Source of the DNA: Limnospira fusiformis SAG 85.79
GTDB taxonomy: Bacteria > Cyanobacteriota > Cyanobacteriia > Cyanobacteriales > Microcoleaceae
Length of the DNA stretch: 64,000 nt
NCBI RefSeq assembly: GCF_012516315.1
Contig: NZ_CP051185.1
Location: 1,291,403-1,355,402, forward strand
Direction of reading: 5' to 3'
The first letter of the stretch is position 1. Every line of letters begins with the position of its first letter. The position numbers and the translations under genes were made by a program. This document shows, one piece after another, positions 35,369-44,529 of the stretch. Under the pieces are notes generated by a model. That model saw only the letters and a program-made list of their open reading frames with translations, did not search any database and had not been told where the DNA came from.

Positions 35369-36256
35369 GTGCAGCAACCACTCAAATTTTTAGCGAGAGC
35401 GATCGCCATTAGTTTTCCCCTGTTAGGATTAAGCTGTCAAGCACAAGTGCTGACAGAAGAAGAAAGCAGACAATTTCAGCGGGAACCAACCCTAGCCGCC
35501 AACACCAGTCCACCAATTCCCTCAACAGCCGCACTGCACCAAAAAGCTAGACAGATTACTGTCCGCGTTTATTCAGGAAGGATGTGGGGAACCGGGGTAA
35601 TTATTGACCATCAGGGTGGCATTTATACAGTGGTCACCAATGATCATGTTTTGCTACCAGGGGGAGGGCAAAATTATCGAGTCCAGACCTACGATAACCG
35701 CATCCATGCTGCCGAAATAGTTAACTCTATATCTTGGTTTCACAATGATTTAGGGATTGTGCAATTTCGCAGTGTAGATCACTCCTATAATGTAGCAGCG
35801 ATCGCCTCCACCCCAGTAGACCTAGGAGAAACGGTAATCGCGGCTGGATTTCCCTTAGAACCCGACCCATCAGCCCCCCAAGGGTTTGTGATTACAGAAG
35901 GTGAAGTCTCCCTTTGGATGCCACAGCCATTTATCGGAGGTTATCAGGTAGGATACACCAACGACATTTTTTCAGGAATGAGTGGCGGACCCCTATTAAA
36001 TCGCCGAGGGGAACTGGTGGCTATTAATGGAATGCACAAATATCCACTGTGGGGAAATGCTTATGAATTTGTAGACGGTTCATCCCCGGACCCCGCCCTA
36101 GCAGCAAAACTGGTTGAGTACAGTTGGGCGGTTCCCATTCACACCGTGTTACAACTCGCCCCCAATTTCACATCAGCAAACACCATCAACCCCAAACCCT
36201 CACCCCCCGTTGAACCCGTTGAACCGGTATCCTCACCCTCGCAATGGTTTTGGTAA
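35369..36256 (+). CDS. exported trypsin-like serine protease
   Basis: A GTG start at 35369 gives 295 residues. The N-terminus is a signal peptide or lipoprotein signal (AIAISFPLLGLSCQA; the LSCQ segment resembles a lipobox). The trypsin/DegP-like fold carries the full triad: His in VVTNDHVLL, Asp in WFHNDLGIVQF and Ser in FSGMSGGPLLNR. No PDZ domain follows; the C-terminus is Pro/Val/Glu-rich. It would act in the periplasm or at the outer face of a membrane. It sits 38 bp after the COP23 gene and 28 bp before the next protease. Confidence 0.88.
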   Translation: MQQPLKFLARAIAISFPLLGLSCQAQVLTEEESRQFQREPTLAANTSPPIPSTAALHQKARQITVRVYSGRMWGTGVIIDHQGGIYTVVTNDHVLLPGGGQNYRVQTYDNRIHAAEIVNSISWFHNDLGIVQFRSVDHSYNVAAIASTPVDLGETVIAAGFPLEPDPSAPQGFVITEGEVSLWMPQPFIGGYQVGYTNDIFSGMSGGPLLNRRGELVAINGMHKYPLWGNAYEFVDGSSPDPALAAKLVEYSWAVPIHTVLQLAPNFTSANTINPKPSPPVEPVEPVSSPSQWFW

Positions 36257-36283
36257 ACCAGAACAAATATCAGGTTAGGAACA

Positions 36284-37543
36284 ATGACAAAAATGCGATC
36301 GCTTACTCAAAATCTACTACTGTTAGCCGGAGTCTCCCTATTAGCGACTCTAGCGCCCGCCGCCCTGGCTGCACTTTCCCCCGCAGAAATCAACTCCATC
36401 GCCAGCCAAACCACCGTATTAATTGCGCCAGAATTGCGACCGGAACTCATCGAAGCCCTAGAAAATAACTACAGAAATCCCCTAGCCAGCCAAAACAACC
36501 CCGATGGCGTATGGCATCCCGGCTCTGGTGTCATTATCGCCCGCGAAGGTAATCGCCACTATGTTCTGACTGTTAGCCACAACTTCCGACAGCGAGACCT
36601 AAATGCTGGAATCTCTTACGGTATCCGCACCAGTGACGGTAAAGTTCATATAGTCCAACAACCCAACGATGGGCGAGGCTGTCCCCTCAACGGTTCTCCC
36701 ACCCCAGGAAATTTAATGAGATTTGGCTGTTATTCCATCAGCCTACCCACGAGAGTAGACGGACCGGATCTAGCCGTAGTAGTATTTGAAAGCGATCATC
36801 ACTATCCTGTAGCCCCTTCCGCGACCGAAAACTCCCTCAATGTGGGCGACCCTATTTATGTTTCCGGCTGGCCTGACCCCGAAAAAGAAAGAGATGCCAC
36901 CACCGGACGCTGTCTCGGGAGAGCAGCCCGTCGCCAAAGACGATTTACCTGGGGACCGGTTACGGGAGTAGTTAACCCCGCCAGCAGCGAAAACGGTTAT
37001 AGCATTTTTTACTTAGACAATACCCGTCCGGGAATGAGTGGCGGTCCTGTATTTGACAACCAAGGTCGCGTGGTCGGCGTTCACGGTCGCGGTTCCGCTG
37101 GGAAAGCCCAACTGGTCAATCGATTCTGTTCGGTTAGTAATGCCCCCAACGCCCAAGCCTTTGAGTCGGGGGATTTTGCGATCGAAGGTCAAGGAACCGG
37201 ACGCGCAGACCCAGAGGCTCTACGAACCCGCTTTAGTAGCGGTCAAGCCTTTAATAATTTTATCGGCTTAATTCGCCGCACGGGTTTAAATCTATCATTT
37301 AATACCAATCCTCCACCGCCCCAAATGATTCAATTCGCCTTGACCGCCATTCCCGCCGGAAGTAGCACGGGAACGGTAGATTTTGCGATCGGATCTGTTC
37401 CTGTTGGCAGTTTTGATGACCCTCAAGATGTAATTCCTAACATTTATGATAGTTACAGTTCTTTTGAGGGATTAGGTTCTCGACTGCGAGATACACCGTC
37501 TGGCGGTTGCGATAGTCTACTTTTGGGAGAGCCTTGTTGGTAA
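36284..37543 (+). CDS. second exported trypsin-like serine protease
   Basis: The 419-residue protein has a signal peptide (LLLLAGVSLLATLAPAALAA). It keeps a triad-like set: His in YVLTVSHNFRQ, Asp in VDGPDLAVVVFES and Ser in RPGMSGGPVFDNQG. Long inserts between these blocks (cysteines at GRGCPLNG and MRFGCYS) set it apart from the preceding gene. The last 100 residues form a non-catalytic tail, ending CDSLLLGEPCW with two cysteines. The two proteases are not close copies, so this is not a simple recent duplication. Probably part of the COP23 operon. Confidence 0.85.
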   Translation: MTKMRSLTQNLLLLAGVSLLATLAPAALAALSPAEINSIASQTTVLIAPELRPELIEALENNYRNPLASQNNPDGVWHPGSGVIIAREGNRHYVLTVSHNFRQRDLNAGISYGIRTSDGKVHIVQQPNDGRGCPLNGSPTPGNLMRFGCYSISLPTRVDGPDLAVVVFESDHHYPVAPSATENSLNVGDPIYVSGWPDPEKERDATTGRCLGRAARRQRRFTWGPVTGVVNPASSENGYSIFYLDNTRPGMSGGPVFDNQGRVVGVHGRGSAGKAQLVNRFCSVSNAPNAQAFESGDFAIEGQGTGRADPEALRTRFSSGQAFNNFIGLIRRTGLNLSFNTNPPPPQMIQFALTAIPAGSSTGTVDFAIGSVPVGSFDDPQDVIPNIYDSYSSFEGLGSRLRDTPSGGCDSLLLGEPCW

Positions 37544-37588
37544 ATGTATGTTATAATAGCCCAAATTAGACTGGCTCCCGTGTCTTGG

Positions 37589-37605
37589 TAGTTGCGACAA
37601 CTACT
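37589..37605. other. perfect inverted repeat in the leader of the hybrid kinase gene
   Basis: GTAGTTG and CAACTAC flank a 3-nt loop (cga) about 25 bp before the ATG at 37631, downstream of a TATAAT at about 37555. It could be a regulator site or a short mRNA hairpin near the ribosome-binding site. Confidence 0.4.
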
Positions 37606-37630
37606 GGGATATCATCTGAAAAGTTAACTT

Positions 37631-38701
37631 ATGACATCTTCCTTGCCATCTATTCTGATTGTAGATGATGACCCCGATAATTTTGATGTAATCGAAACTT
37701 TATTATCAGACCAAAATTATCAGTTGCATTATACATCTAATGGGACTCGGGCGATCGCCTCCTTGGATATACTGCAACCCAATTTAATTTTACTCGATGT
37801 CATGATGCCCGACATGGATGGCCAGCAAGTTTGTCGCGCTATTAAAGACATTCGCAAATGGCAAACTTTACCCATTATTATGGTCACCGCCTTAGACAGT
37901 AAAGAAGACCTCGCCCGCTGCTTAGAAACCGGGGCTGATGATTTTATTAGTAAACCCATTAATCGGGTGGAACTCGTTGCTAGAGTTAACTCTATGTTGC
38001 GGATAAAGTCTCAATATGATGACCTGGAAGCTATTCTAAAATCCCGCGAAGATATGGTTAATATGATAGTTCATGACCTGCGGAATCCTTTAATGAGTTT
38101 ATTATTTAGCCTATATCTTTTACAGAGGACAGAACTTCCCCATAAAATTGAAGATAAAATTGGTAAATGCTTACTCTCCGCCCAACGTTTACAAGCGTTA
38201 ATCAACGACTTGGTAATCATGGGGAAAATGGAAAACCGACACATTGAGTTAAATTTGGCGGATGTTGATCTGTGTACTACTATTCAATCCACTGTGGAAA
38301 ATTTCCAGGTTATCGCCACTCAAAAAAATATCCAACTTATTTGTCAACTTCCCGCGCCTGGTGGTACAATTAGAGTGGATGAGGCACTATTTACACGAGT
38401 TTTAGATAACTTACTTTCCAACGCCACGAAATTCTCACCCCGTCATAGTGAAATTATTATTAATGCTGATTATCTTACCCCCAAAGGTGCTAGGGTCCAA
38501 GTAGTTGATTTTGGTCCGGGAGTCCCGGAGGAATTTAGAGCGAGTATTTTTAATAAATATGACATCGGTAAAATAGTTAAAAATGTCTCTCAAATTGGCT
38601 TGGGATTGGCTTTTTGTAAAATGGTTGTTGAAGCACACGGCGGACACATTAGAGTTATCCCTAACCAACCACAAGGCAGTATTTTTGAGATTACTATATA
38701 A
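37631..38701 (+). CDS. receiver-histidine kinase hybrid (response regulator with kinase)
   Basis: The 356-residue soluble protein starts with a CheY-like receiver (ILIVDDDPDNFDVIETLL; phosphoacceptor Asp56 in ILLDVMMPDMDG; Lys108 in FISKPI). It continues into a HisKA segment with the H-box MIVHDLRNPLMSLLF (His148). The ATP-binding domain has LDNLLSNATKFSP (N box), VDFGPGVPEEF and GLGLAFCKMVVEAHGGHIRV. There is no sensor domain or membrane segment, so its signal must come through phosphorylation of the receiver. Such receiver-first kinases work inside phosphorelays. It is monocistronic and convergent with the Tic20-like gene. Confidence 0.92.
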   Translation: MTSSLPSILIVDDDPDNFDVIETLLSDQNYQLHYTSNGTRAIASLDILQPNLILLDVMMPDMDGQQVCRAIKDIRKWQTLPIIMVTALDSKEDLARCLETGADDFISKPINRVELVARVNSMLRIKSQYDDLEAILKSREDMVNMIVHDLRNPLMSLLFSLYLLQRTELPHKIEDKIGKCLLSAQRLQALINDLVIMGKMENRHIELNLADVDLCTTIQSTVENFQVIATQKNIQLICQLPAPGGTIRVDEALFTRVLDNLLSNATKFSPRHSEIIINADYLTPKGARVQVVDFGPGVPEEFRASIFNKYDIGKIVKNVSQIGLGLAFCKMVVEAHGGHIRVIPNQPQGSIFEITI

Positions 38702-38707
38702 TAGTTA

Positions 38708-38724
38708 TTTCCGACTGTCGGAAA
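38708..38724. terminator. bidirectional stem-loop between convergent genes
   Basis: TTTCCGAC (38708-38715) and GTCGGAAA (38717-38724) form a near-perfect palindrome centred on one base. It lies just after the kinase stop and before the end of the Tic20-like gene, and could act as a terminator for both. Confidence 0.5.
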
Positions 38725-38772
38725 ACAAGGGCAGCCCCTAAGACCGCCCCCAGATATTAACAGTTGGTAATT

Positions 38773-39240
38773 TTAGCGAACCTGCATATAAACGGCATCG
38801 GATATAGTCGGAATTTCTGCATACTGTCCCCGGATAGATTGGACAATACCATAACTAACAGAGGCTAAAACACCCAAGAAAATCATATTAAACAGAGTTT
38901 CTTGGATAAACCCTTGCAATGGGATAATCCCCAAAATCAGACTACAGCCCAAAATGATAATATTCAACAAAATCGACTGCATGGCATTAAATCTGATAAA
39001 GTGGGGGATATTTTCGTTACGCACCACCAGCAGATACAGCAAGAAAAAGACAATCAGACCCGCAAAAGGAATAGACTGAAAAATTGCCATTAGGGGAGCT
39101 ACGGGAATCAAAATAATCTGTAGTATGGGAAATTGAGTTAATAAAAATCTGCCGAACTGTACTCCATACATCAAGGGTAGCATATAGGGCAAACAAGCAA
39201 AAATGCGATCGCGAACAGTCGTTGTCCCACGCCAATTCAT
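38773..39240 (-). CDS. Tic20-family membrane protein
   Basis: From the Met at 39240 the protein has 155 residues: MNWRGTTTVRDRIFACLPYM followed by four hydrophobic segments (LIVFFLLYLLVVRN; ILLNIIILGCSLILGIIPL; LFNMIFLGVLASVSYGI) and the family's HFIRFNAMQSI motif, as in Tic20/Ycf60 proteins. In plastids Tic20 is a channel component of inner-envelope protein import; the cyanobacterial function is unknown. A longer open frame starts 24 residues upstream (MSHIPSSLRYPGSID), but the family begins at the later Met. Stand-alone. Confidence 0.85.
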   Translation of the reverse strand: MNWRGTTTVRDRIFACLPYMLPLMYGVQFGRFLLTQFPILQIILIPVAPLMAIFQSIPFAGLIVFFLLYLLVVRNENIPHFIRFNAMQSILLNIIILGCSLILGIIPLQGFIQETLFNMIFLGVLASVSYGIVQSIRGQYAEIPTISDAVYMQVR

Positions 39241-39400
39241 AGTCAGCTCTCCTGTTAACCAAAAAAAGTCGATACTCCCAGGATAACGCAGTGACGACGG
39301 AATATGGCTCAACTACCAATTTAGATTTCACAGAGACAGCCCCCGTTATAGCCAAACCTAACGGGAGTATGAATAGCGATCGCTCAACCCACGCCGCCAG

Positions 39401-39595
39401 TTAAATATTAGCAATGCGGAATCCCATCTGACACTCATACTGACCGGGTTGATTATCTCCGGGTTTACGGATCAGATGACCACAACTGAGATGGTCGCCA
39501 CGCCATCGGGGTTGACCGCTATGGTCGGCGAGTAAACACCCCTGACACACTTGATGGCTTTCAATAATTTGGTTTTCCATGACCATGACTAACAT
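39401..39595 (-). CDS. small cysteine-rich protein, possible zinc binder, 64 aa
   Basis: A strong Shine-Dalgarno (GGGAGGGAGGATT on the minus strand) precedes ATG 39595, which I choose over a start 26 residues upstream. The 64 residues have a CxxC-like pair (ESHQVCQGCLLADHSG), a second group CGHLIR and C-terminal QYECQMGFRIANI. Four Cys and a His could hold one zinc. I recognise it as a likely conserved cyanobacterial small protein but not its function. Upstream lies a weaker 75-aa frame (39634-39861) that I do not accept. Confidence 0.6.
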   Translation of the reverse strand: MLVMVMENQIIESHQVCQGCLLADHSGQPRWRGDHLSCGHLIRKPGDNQPGQYECQMGFRIANI

Positions 39596-39893
39596 AATCC
39601 TCCCTCCCCGCGATTGCTGAAGCCCTATCCCCATTATATTTTGAGATTCGTTAAGACCCCAGGATTGATGCACAACTTAACATGGCCATTAATATCAGGT
39701 TGTGTCACGGGATACATCCAATGATCAGATTTTGTTGGCTGGGGTGGAAATATCAACTGGCGGCGGCCAGATTTTTCTGGGTTAAATGTATCTGGGGGCA
39801 GTAAGCGGGTTATGATGGTGAATTTGGGGCGCACTTTCAAGCGATCGCTCCATAGTACCAAAACCTAAGAACTCTGAAAGGGGAATTTATACA

Positions 39894-41177
39894 GTGAGTG
39901 ACACCAACCTAGACCAATTAGCCCAAAGTGATCCAACGGTAACAGAACTCATCGGACAGGAATTACAGCGTCAACGGGAACACCTGGAACTAATCGCCAG
40001 CGAAAACTTTACCTCCGCCGCCGTTTTAGCCGCCCAAGGGTCAGTCCTCACCAACAAATATGCGGAAGGACTCCCCAAAAAACGCTACTATGGCGGTTGC
40101 GAATTTATCGATCAAATCGAGCAAATAGCCATCGATCGCGCTTGTCAGCTCTTTGATGCTACCCATGCGAACGTTCAACCCCATTCAGGCGCTCAAGCTA
40201 ATTTTGCCGTGTTCCTGGCTCTCCTACAGCCGGGAGATACAATCATGGGGATGGATCTATCCCACGGGGGACATTTAACCCACGGTTCCCCGGTCAATGT
40301 GTCGGGTAAATGGTTTAATGTTTGCCACTATGGAGTCAGTCCAGAAACGGAAACCTTGGACTATGACAAGATTTTGGAACTGGCTAAACAACATCAACCC
40401 AAACTGATGATTTGTGGCTATTCCGCCTATCCCCGGATTATTGAATTTGACAAATTCCGAGCGATCGCCGATGAGGTGGGAGCATATCTCCTAGCGGACA
40501 TCGCCCATATTGCGGGACTGGTCGCCACAGGTCATCACCCCAACCCATTACCCCATTGTCACGTGGTCACCACCACCACCCATAAAACTCTGCGGGGACC
40601 TAGGGGGGGGTTAATCCTTACCCGTGACCCAGAATTGGGCAAAAAACTAGATAAAGCGGTTTTCCCCGGTACTCAAGGCGGACCCCTGGAGCACGTGATT
40701 GCTGGTAAAGCGGTCGCCTTTGGGGAAGCACTAAAACCGGAATTTAAAACCTACTCAACCGAAGTGATCGCCAATGCTCAAGCGTTAGCTAACTGCTTAC
40801 AGCAACGGGGCTTAAAAATTGTTTCTGGTGGTACAGACAACCATCTGATGTTGGTGGATTTGCGATCGGTGAAAATGACCGGAAAAATTGCCGATCGCTT
40901 GATGAGTGAAATCAACATCACCGCCAATAAAAACACAGTCCCCTTTGACCCAGAATCACCCTTTGTCACCAGTGGTCTGCGGTTAGGTTCTCCAGCCATG
41001 ACCACCAGAGGGATGGGAATTTCAGAATTTATGGAAATCGGTAATATTATCGCCGATCGCCTATTAAATCCTGATGATGACACAGTGACAGCCGACTGTC
41101 GCGCGCGCGTCGCCCAACTTTGCGATCGCTTCCCCCTATATCCCCATCTACAAATCAAAGTTCCCGCACTGACTTAA
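39894..41177 (+). CDS. glyA: serine hydroxymethyltransferase
   Basis: The 427-residue protein uses a GTG start with AAAGGGGAATTT before it. It has the PLP enzyme blocks: [73 protein letters not shown] and the PLP-lysine segment [19 protein letters not shown]. The closing [16 protein letters not shown] is intact. It converts serine and tetrahydrofolate to glycine and methylene-THF, supporting one-carbon metabolism and, in phototrophs, photorespiration. It is followed, with a 140-bp gap, by the WecA-like and cinA genes. Confidence 0.96.
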   Translation: MSDTNLDQLAQSDPTVTELIGQELQRQREHLELIASENFTSAAVLAAQGSVLTNKYAEGLPKKRYYGGCEFIDQIEQIAIDRACQLFDATHANVQPHSGAQANFAVFLALLQPGDTIMGMDLSHGGHLTHGSPVNVSGKWFNVCHYGVSPETETLDYDKILELAKQHQPKLMICGYSAYPRIIEFDKFRAIADEVGAYLLADIAHIAGLVATGHHPNPLPHCHVVTTTTHKTLRGPRGGLILTRDPELGKKLDKAVFPGTQGGPLEHVIAGKAVAFGEALKPEFKTYSTEVIANAQALANCLQQRGLKIVSGGTDNHLMLVDLRSVKMTGKIADRLMSEINITANKNTVPFDPESPFVTSGLRLGSPAMTTRGMGISEFMEIGNIIADRLLNPDDDTVTADCRARVAQLCDRFPLYPHLQIKVPALT

Positions 41178-41318
41178 TCAGTTTCTGGGTCTGATGGGTG
41201 CCAAAATAACCAACAATACCCCCATCTTTTAAAGGGAGACTGTGATCAGGCGGTTCAAAATATAGTAGACTCACCCTGAACTAGCTTTTAGCACCCATCC
41301 CAAAAAAACTTTGATCAG

Positions 41319-42386
41319 ATGCCCTATCCTTTTTATCATCTGCTGGCTTTTGTAATTTCTACCGTCGTGGTCCTGTGGAGTACACCGATAGTCAAAAATA
41401 TCGGGCTGAAAAGTGGACGAGTAGATTTACCCTGCGATCGCAAAGTGCATAAGCGTCCTATGGTTCGCTTGGGGGGAGTTTCTATCTTCATCGGTACACT
41501 CATCGCACTACTATTAGTTTGGTGCTTGGGTGGTTTTATCGGCGCAGATGGTCAGCCCCTCCCCCCTAAACAAGAATTTGAAATTTTAGGGGTCGCTATA
41601 GGCGCTATAGCATTCTTTCTCATTGGCTTGGGAGACGATTTATTTGGTCTGTCTCCCTTAACTCGATTAATCTTACAAACAGCGATCGCCAGTTCAGTCT
41701 GGTGGGTCGGAGTCCGCATTGAATTTCTGAGTATCCCCTACTTTGGCGGCTTAATACATATCGGCTGGTTAAGTTTACCCGTCACCGTCCTTTGGTTAGT
41801 GGGAATGACTAATGCTATAAATTGGATTGACGGTCTCGACGGTCTCGCTGCTGGAGTTTCCGGTATTGCAGCCGTGGTGATGTTAATCGCATCTCTATAT
41901 ATGAATCAACCCGCCGCCGCCCTCATTGCCGCCGCCCTAGCTGGGGGGTGTCTGGGATTTCTCCGATATAATTTTAACCCCGCTCAGATTTTTATGGGCG
42001 ATGGCGGTTCCTATTTTATGGGGTTTACCTTGGCTGGTGTCGGAGTTATTGGTTTAGTTAAAACTACCGCCGTAACCTCTGTTTTACTACCCTATCTAAT
42101 TCTAGCTGTGCCGATTTTGGATATGTCAGCAGTTATTATTGAACGATTACGACATGGAAAATCTCCCTTTGCTGCTGATAACCGCCATCTGCATCACCGA
42201 CTACTAAAAGCGGGTTTATCTCAAAGGTTAACCGTTCTCTTTATCTATACTCTCACCCTATGGGTAGGGAGTTTGGCTCTGGCTTTCTCCGGTTTTCCCA
42301 GTGGTTTGGTCTATGCTTGGGGGGCTACCGGATTGTTGGGTTATACCAGTTGGAAAGCCGTAAAGCGTGCCAAATCATCAAGTTAA
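41319..42386 (+). CDS. WecA/MraY-family undecaprenyl-phosphate sugar-1-phosphate transferase
   Basis: The 355-residue protein has about ten membrane segments and the polyprenyl-phosphate transferase motifs: the DRKVHKRPMVRLGGVSIF start, Asp-Asp of FFLIGLGDDLFGLSPL, NAINWIDGLDGLAAGVSG, the nucleophile region NFNPAQIFMGDGGSYFMGF and the C-terminal DNRHLHHRLL (HHH/HRL motif). It transfers GlcNAc-1-P or a similar sugar phosphate from a UDP-sugar to undecaprenyl phosphate, starting polysaccharide synthesis at the inner membrane. It precedes cinA by 31 bp on the same strand and may be cotranscribed. Confidence 0.91.
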   Translation: MPYPFYHLLAFVISTVVVLWSTPIVKNIGLKSGRVDLPCDRKVHKRPMVRLGGVSIFIGTLIALLLVWCLGGFIGADGQPLPPKQEFEILGVAIGAIAFFLIGLGDDLFGLSPLTRLILQTAIASSVWWVGVRIEFLSIPYFGGLIHIGWLSLPVTVLWLVGMTNAINWIDGLDGLAAGVSGIAAVVMLIASLYMNQPAAALIAAALAGGCLGFLRYNFNPAQIFMGDGGSYFMGFTLAGVGVIGLVKTTAVTSVLLPYLILAVPILDMSAVIIERLRHGKSPFAADNRHLHHRLLKAGLSQRLTVLFIYTLTLWVGSLALAFSGFPSGLVYAWGATGLLGYTSWKAVKRAKSSS

Positions 42387-42417
42387 TAATCTCTGACGAT
42401 TTTTCATCATCAAATAT

Positions 42418-43662
42418 ATGACGGCTGAAATTATTTGTGTGGGGACAGAATTACTCCTGGGTAACATTACTAATACTAATGCCCAATTTCTGGGAGAACA
42501 ATTAGCCGAACTTGGTATTCCTCACTATTATCAAACTGTGGTGGGAGATAACCCAGAACGTCTCAAAAAAGCGATCGCGATCGCCTCGGAAAGATCACAA
42601 CTCCTAATTTTTACCGGAGGCTTGGGACCGACTCCCGACGACCTGACGGTAGAAACCATTGCCGACTTTTTCCAGACCCCCCTGATTGAAAAACCAGAAA
42701 TCATCCAAGATATTGCCCAAAAATTCGCCAGCCGTGGGCGAGAAATGTCTCCCAGTAACCGCAAACAAGCCCTAATTCCCCAAGGGGCAGACATCCTCTA
42801 CAATCCTATTGGTAGCGCTCCGGGGATTATTTGGCAACCAAAAGGCGATCGCCTCACCATCCTAACATTCCCCGGAGTTCCCGCCGAAATGAAACGAATG
42901 TGGGTAGAAATCGCCATTCCCTACCTACGGCTACAAGGCTGGTGTTCTCAGACCATCTACAGCTGCATCCTCAAATTTTGGGGCATTACCGAATCAGCAT
43001 TAGCCGAACAAGTAGCCCCCTTCCTAGACCTACAAAATCCCACAGTAGCCCCCTATGCTAATTATGGCGAAGTCAAACTGCGAATTTCCGCCTGTGCCGA
43101 ATCTGCCACCCGCGCCGCCGCACTTATTGAACCAATCGTAACCCAATTAAGACAAATTGCCGGATTAAACTGTTATGGTGCGGATGATGACACCCTCGCC
43201 TCCGTGGTCGGTCAGCATTTGCGACAAACACAACAGACCCTGAGTGTAGCTGAATCCTGCACCGGCGGCGGTTTGGGTAAAATGATTACCGAAATTTCTG
43301 GCAGTTCCCAATATTTCTTAGGTGGAGTTATCGCATACGATAACCGCATCAAACACCAACTCCTGGGAGTTAATGCCACCGACTTAGAGCAATTGGGGGC
43401 AGTATCCGCTACAGTTGCCGAACAAATGGCTCTGGGAGTGCGATCGCTCCTCCAAACCGACTGGGGACTATCCATAACCGGAATTGCTGGACCATCAGGA
43501 GGTACAGACAGCAAACCCGTCGGATTAGTATACATCGGACTAGCCCAACCCGACGGAACCGCCACCGTCCAAGAATTTCGTTTCGGGGACCAGCGAGAAC
43601 GCTCCTGGATTCAACGAGCCAGCGCCTGTAGCGCCCTAGACCTACTCCGCCGCCAATTTTAA
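42418..43662 (+). CDS. cinA: CinA-like protein (competence/damage-inducible, NMN deamidase domain)
   Basis: The 414-residue protein has an N-terminal MoCF/MoaB-like domain (MTAEIICVGTELLLGNITNT; LLIFTGGLGPTPDDLTVET). Its C-terminal domain is CinA/PncC type (LSVAESCTGGGLGKMITE; SSQYFLGGVIAYDNRIK; ITGIAGPSGGTDSKPVGLVY). The C-terminal part removes the amide of nicotinamide mononucleotide in NAD recycling; the N-terminal part has ADP-ribose pyrophosphatase activity in studied members. Older names tie it to competence and RecA, but there is no recA here. Conserved-looking order: glyA, WecA-like, cinA. Confidence 0.95.
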   Translation: MTAEIICVGTELLLGNITNTNAQFLGEQLAELGIPHYYQTVVGDNPERLKKAIAIASERSQLLIFTGGLGPTPDDLTVETIADFFQTPLIEKPEIIQDIAQKFASRGREMSPSNRKQALIPQGADILYNPIGSAPGIIWQPKGDRLTILTFPGVPAEMKRMWVEIAIPYLRLQGWCSQTIYSCILKFWGITESALAEQVAPFLDLQNPTVAPYANYGEVKLRISACAESATRAAALIEPIVTQLRQIAGLNCYGADDDTLASVVGQHLRQTQQTLSVAESCTGGGLGKMITEISGSSQYFLGGVIAYDNRIKHQLLGVNATDLEQLGAVSATVAEQMALGVRSLLQTDWGLSITGIAGPSGGTDSKPVGLVYIGLAQPDGTATVQEFRFGDQRERSWIQRASACSALDLLRRQF

Positions 43663-43893
43663 CCTGATCATCTTGCCAAATTCTATGAAGATTTGTTATG
43701 ATTAAATCAGTGCTGGGCAACTAGCTAATCTTAGGGTATGTCAGTTTTGCTAACAGTAGGCACTGAAGGCTAATAGTCTGTCTACCCATTTCGTGTAGGA
43801 GCAGTTCCGAAATTGCTACTACCCTAAAATCAAAGAAATTGCGGGTTGGAGTTAGATTAGCCTGCGAATTTGTAAAAAGGAGCCATTTTTGCA

Positions 43894-44031
43894 ATGGAAT
43901 ACATTGAAAAGGTACTGGAGAAACTCCGGGAATGGGCGCGGGATCTAATCGAAGCATTATTAGGTCCAGAAGCACAACCGGAAGCGGAACCAGTTCCTGT
44001 CCCAGTAAGAGATTTTCCTCGCCAGAGATAG
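43894..44031 (+). CDS. 45-aa conserved-looking small protein between cinA and aroQ
   Basis: A short frame with a very good ribosome-binding site (AAAAAGGAG, 12 bp before the ATG) encodes 45 residues. An amphipathic helix (MEYIEKVLEKLREWARDLIE) is followed by ALLGPEAQPEAEPVPVPV and a basic end (RDFPRQR). The strong Shine-Dalgarno, clean helix-plus-Pro/Glu-tail pattern and position support a real gene. I believe similar small proteins occur in other cyanobacteria, but no function is known to me. The amphipathic helix suggests membrane or protein binding. Confidence 0.7.
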   Translation: MEYIEKVLEKLREWARDLIEALLGPEAQPEAEPVPVPVRDFPRQR

Positions 44032-44072
44032 TAGTAAATCAGTCTAAAGTCAACTGCTGAGGTATTAAGAAA

Positions 44073-44513
44073 TTGTTAAGTATTCTGGTGCTGCATGGTC
44101 CTAACCTAAACCTCTTAGGTCAGCGGGAACCGGGTATCTATGGCAAAGCCACTTTAGATGACATTAACCAACTGCTAACACAGGAGGCAGCATCATTAGG
44201 GGCTGAGGTTGTGGCTAGGCAGTCTAATCACGAGGGAGTCTTGGTCGATGCCATTCACTCAGCATTAGATCACCATCATGGCTTGCTGATCAATGCAGGA
44301 GCCTATACTCATACCAGTATTGCTATTAGGGACGCTATATCAGCAGTCAAAATTCCCACTGTTGAGGTTCACCTGAGTAATATTTACACCCGCGAACCCT
44401 TTAGGCATCATTCCTATATAGCCCCGATCGCGATCGGTCAGATTAGCGGTTTTGGGGCTGATAGTTATTGTTTAGGTTTGAGAGCATTGGTAAACTATCT
44501 GCGATCGCCCTAA
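44073..44513 (+). CDS. aroQ: type II 3-dehydroquinate dehydratase
   Basis: The 146-residue protein uses a TTG start ([20 protein letters not shown]) and has the family blocks: Tyr in [65 protein letters not shown] and [13 protein letters not shown]. It dehydrates 3-dehydroquinate in the shikimate path to aromatic amino acids. Downstream, 16 bp away, is the ADP-ribosylglycohydrolase-like gene, so the two are probably one transcript with the 45-aa gene. Confidence 0.95.
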   Translation: MLSILVLHGPNLNLLGQREPGIYGKATLDDINQLLTQEAASLGAEVVARQSNHEGVLVDAIHSALDHHHGLLINAGAYTHTSIAIRDAISAVKIPTVEVHLSNIYTREPFRHHSYIAPIAIGQISGFGADSYCLGLRALVNYLRSP

Positions 44514-44529
44514 AACCCAAACCTTCCAC

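Noticed and set aside
39634-39861. 75-aa minus-strand frame upstream of the small Cys-rich gene
   Set aside because: No ribosome-binding site or recognisable features; probably the promoter region between divergent genes.
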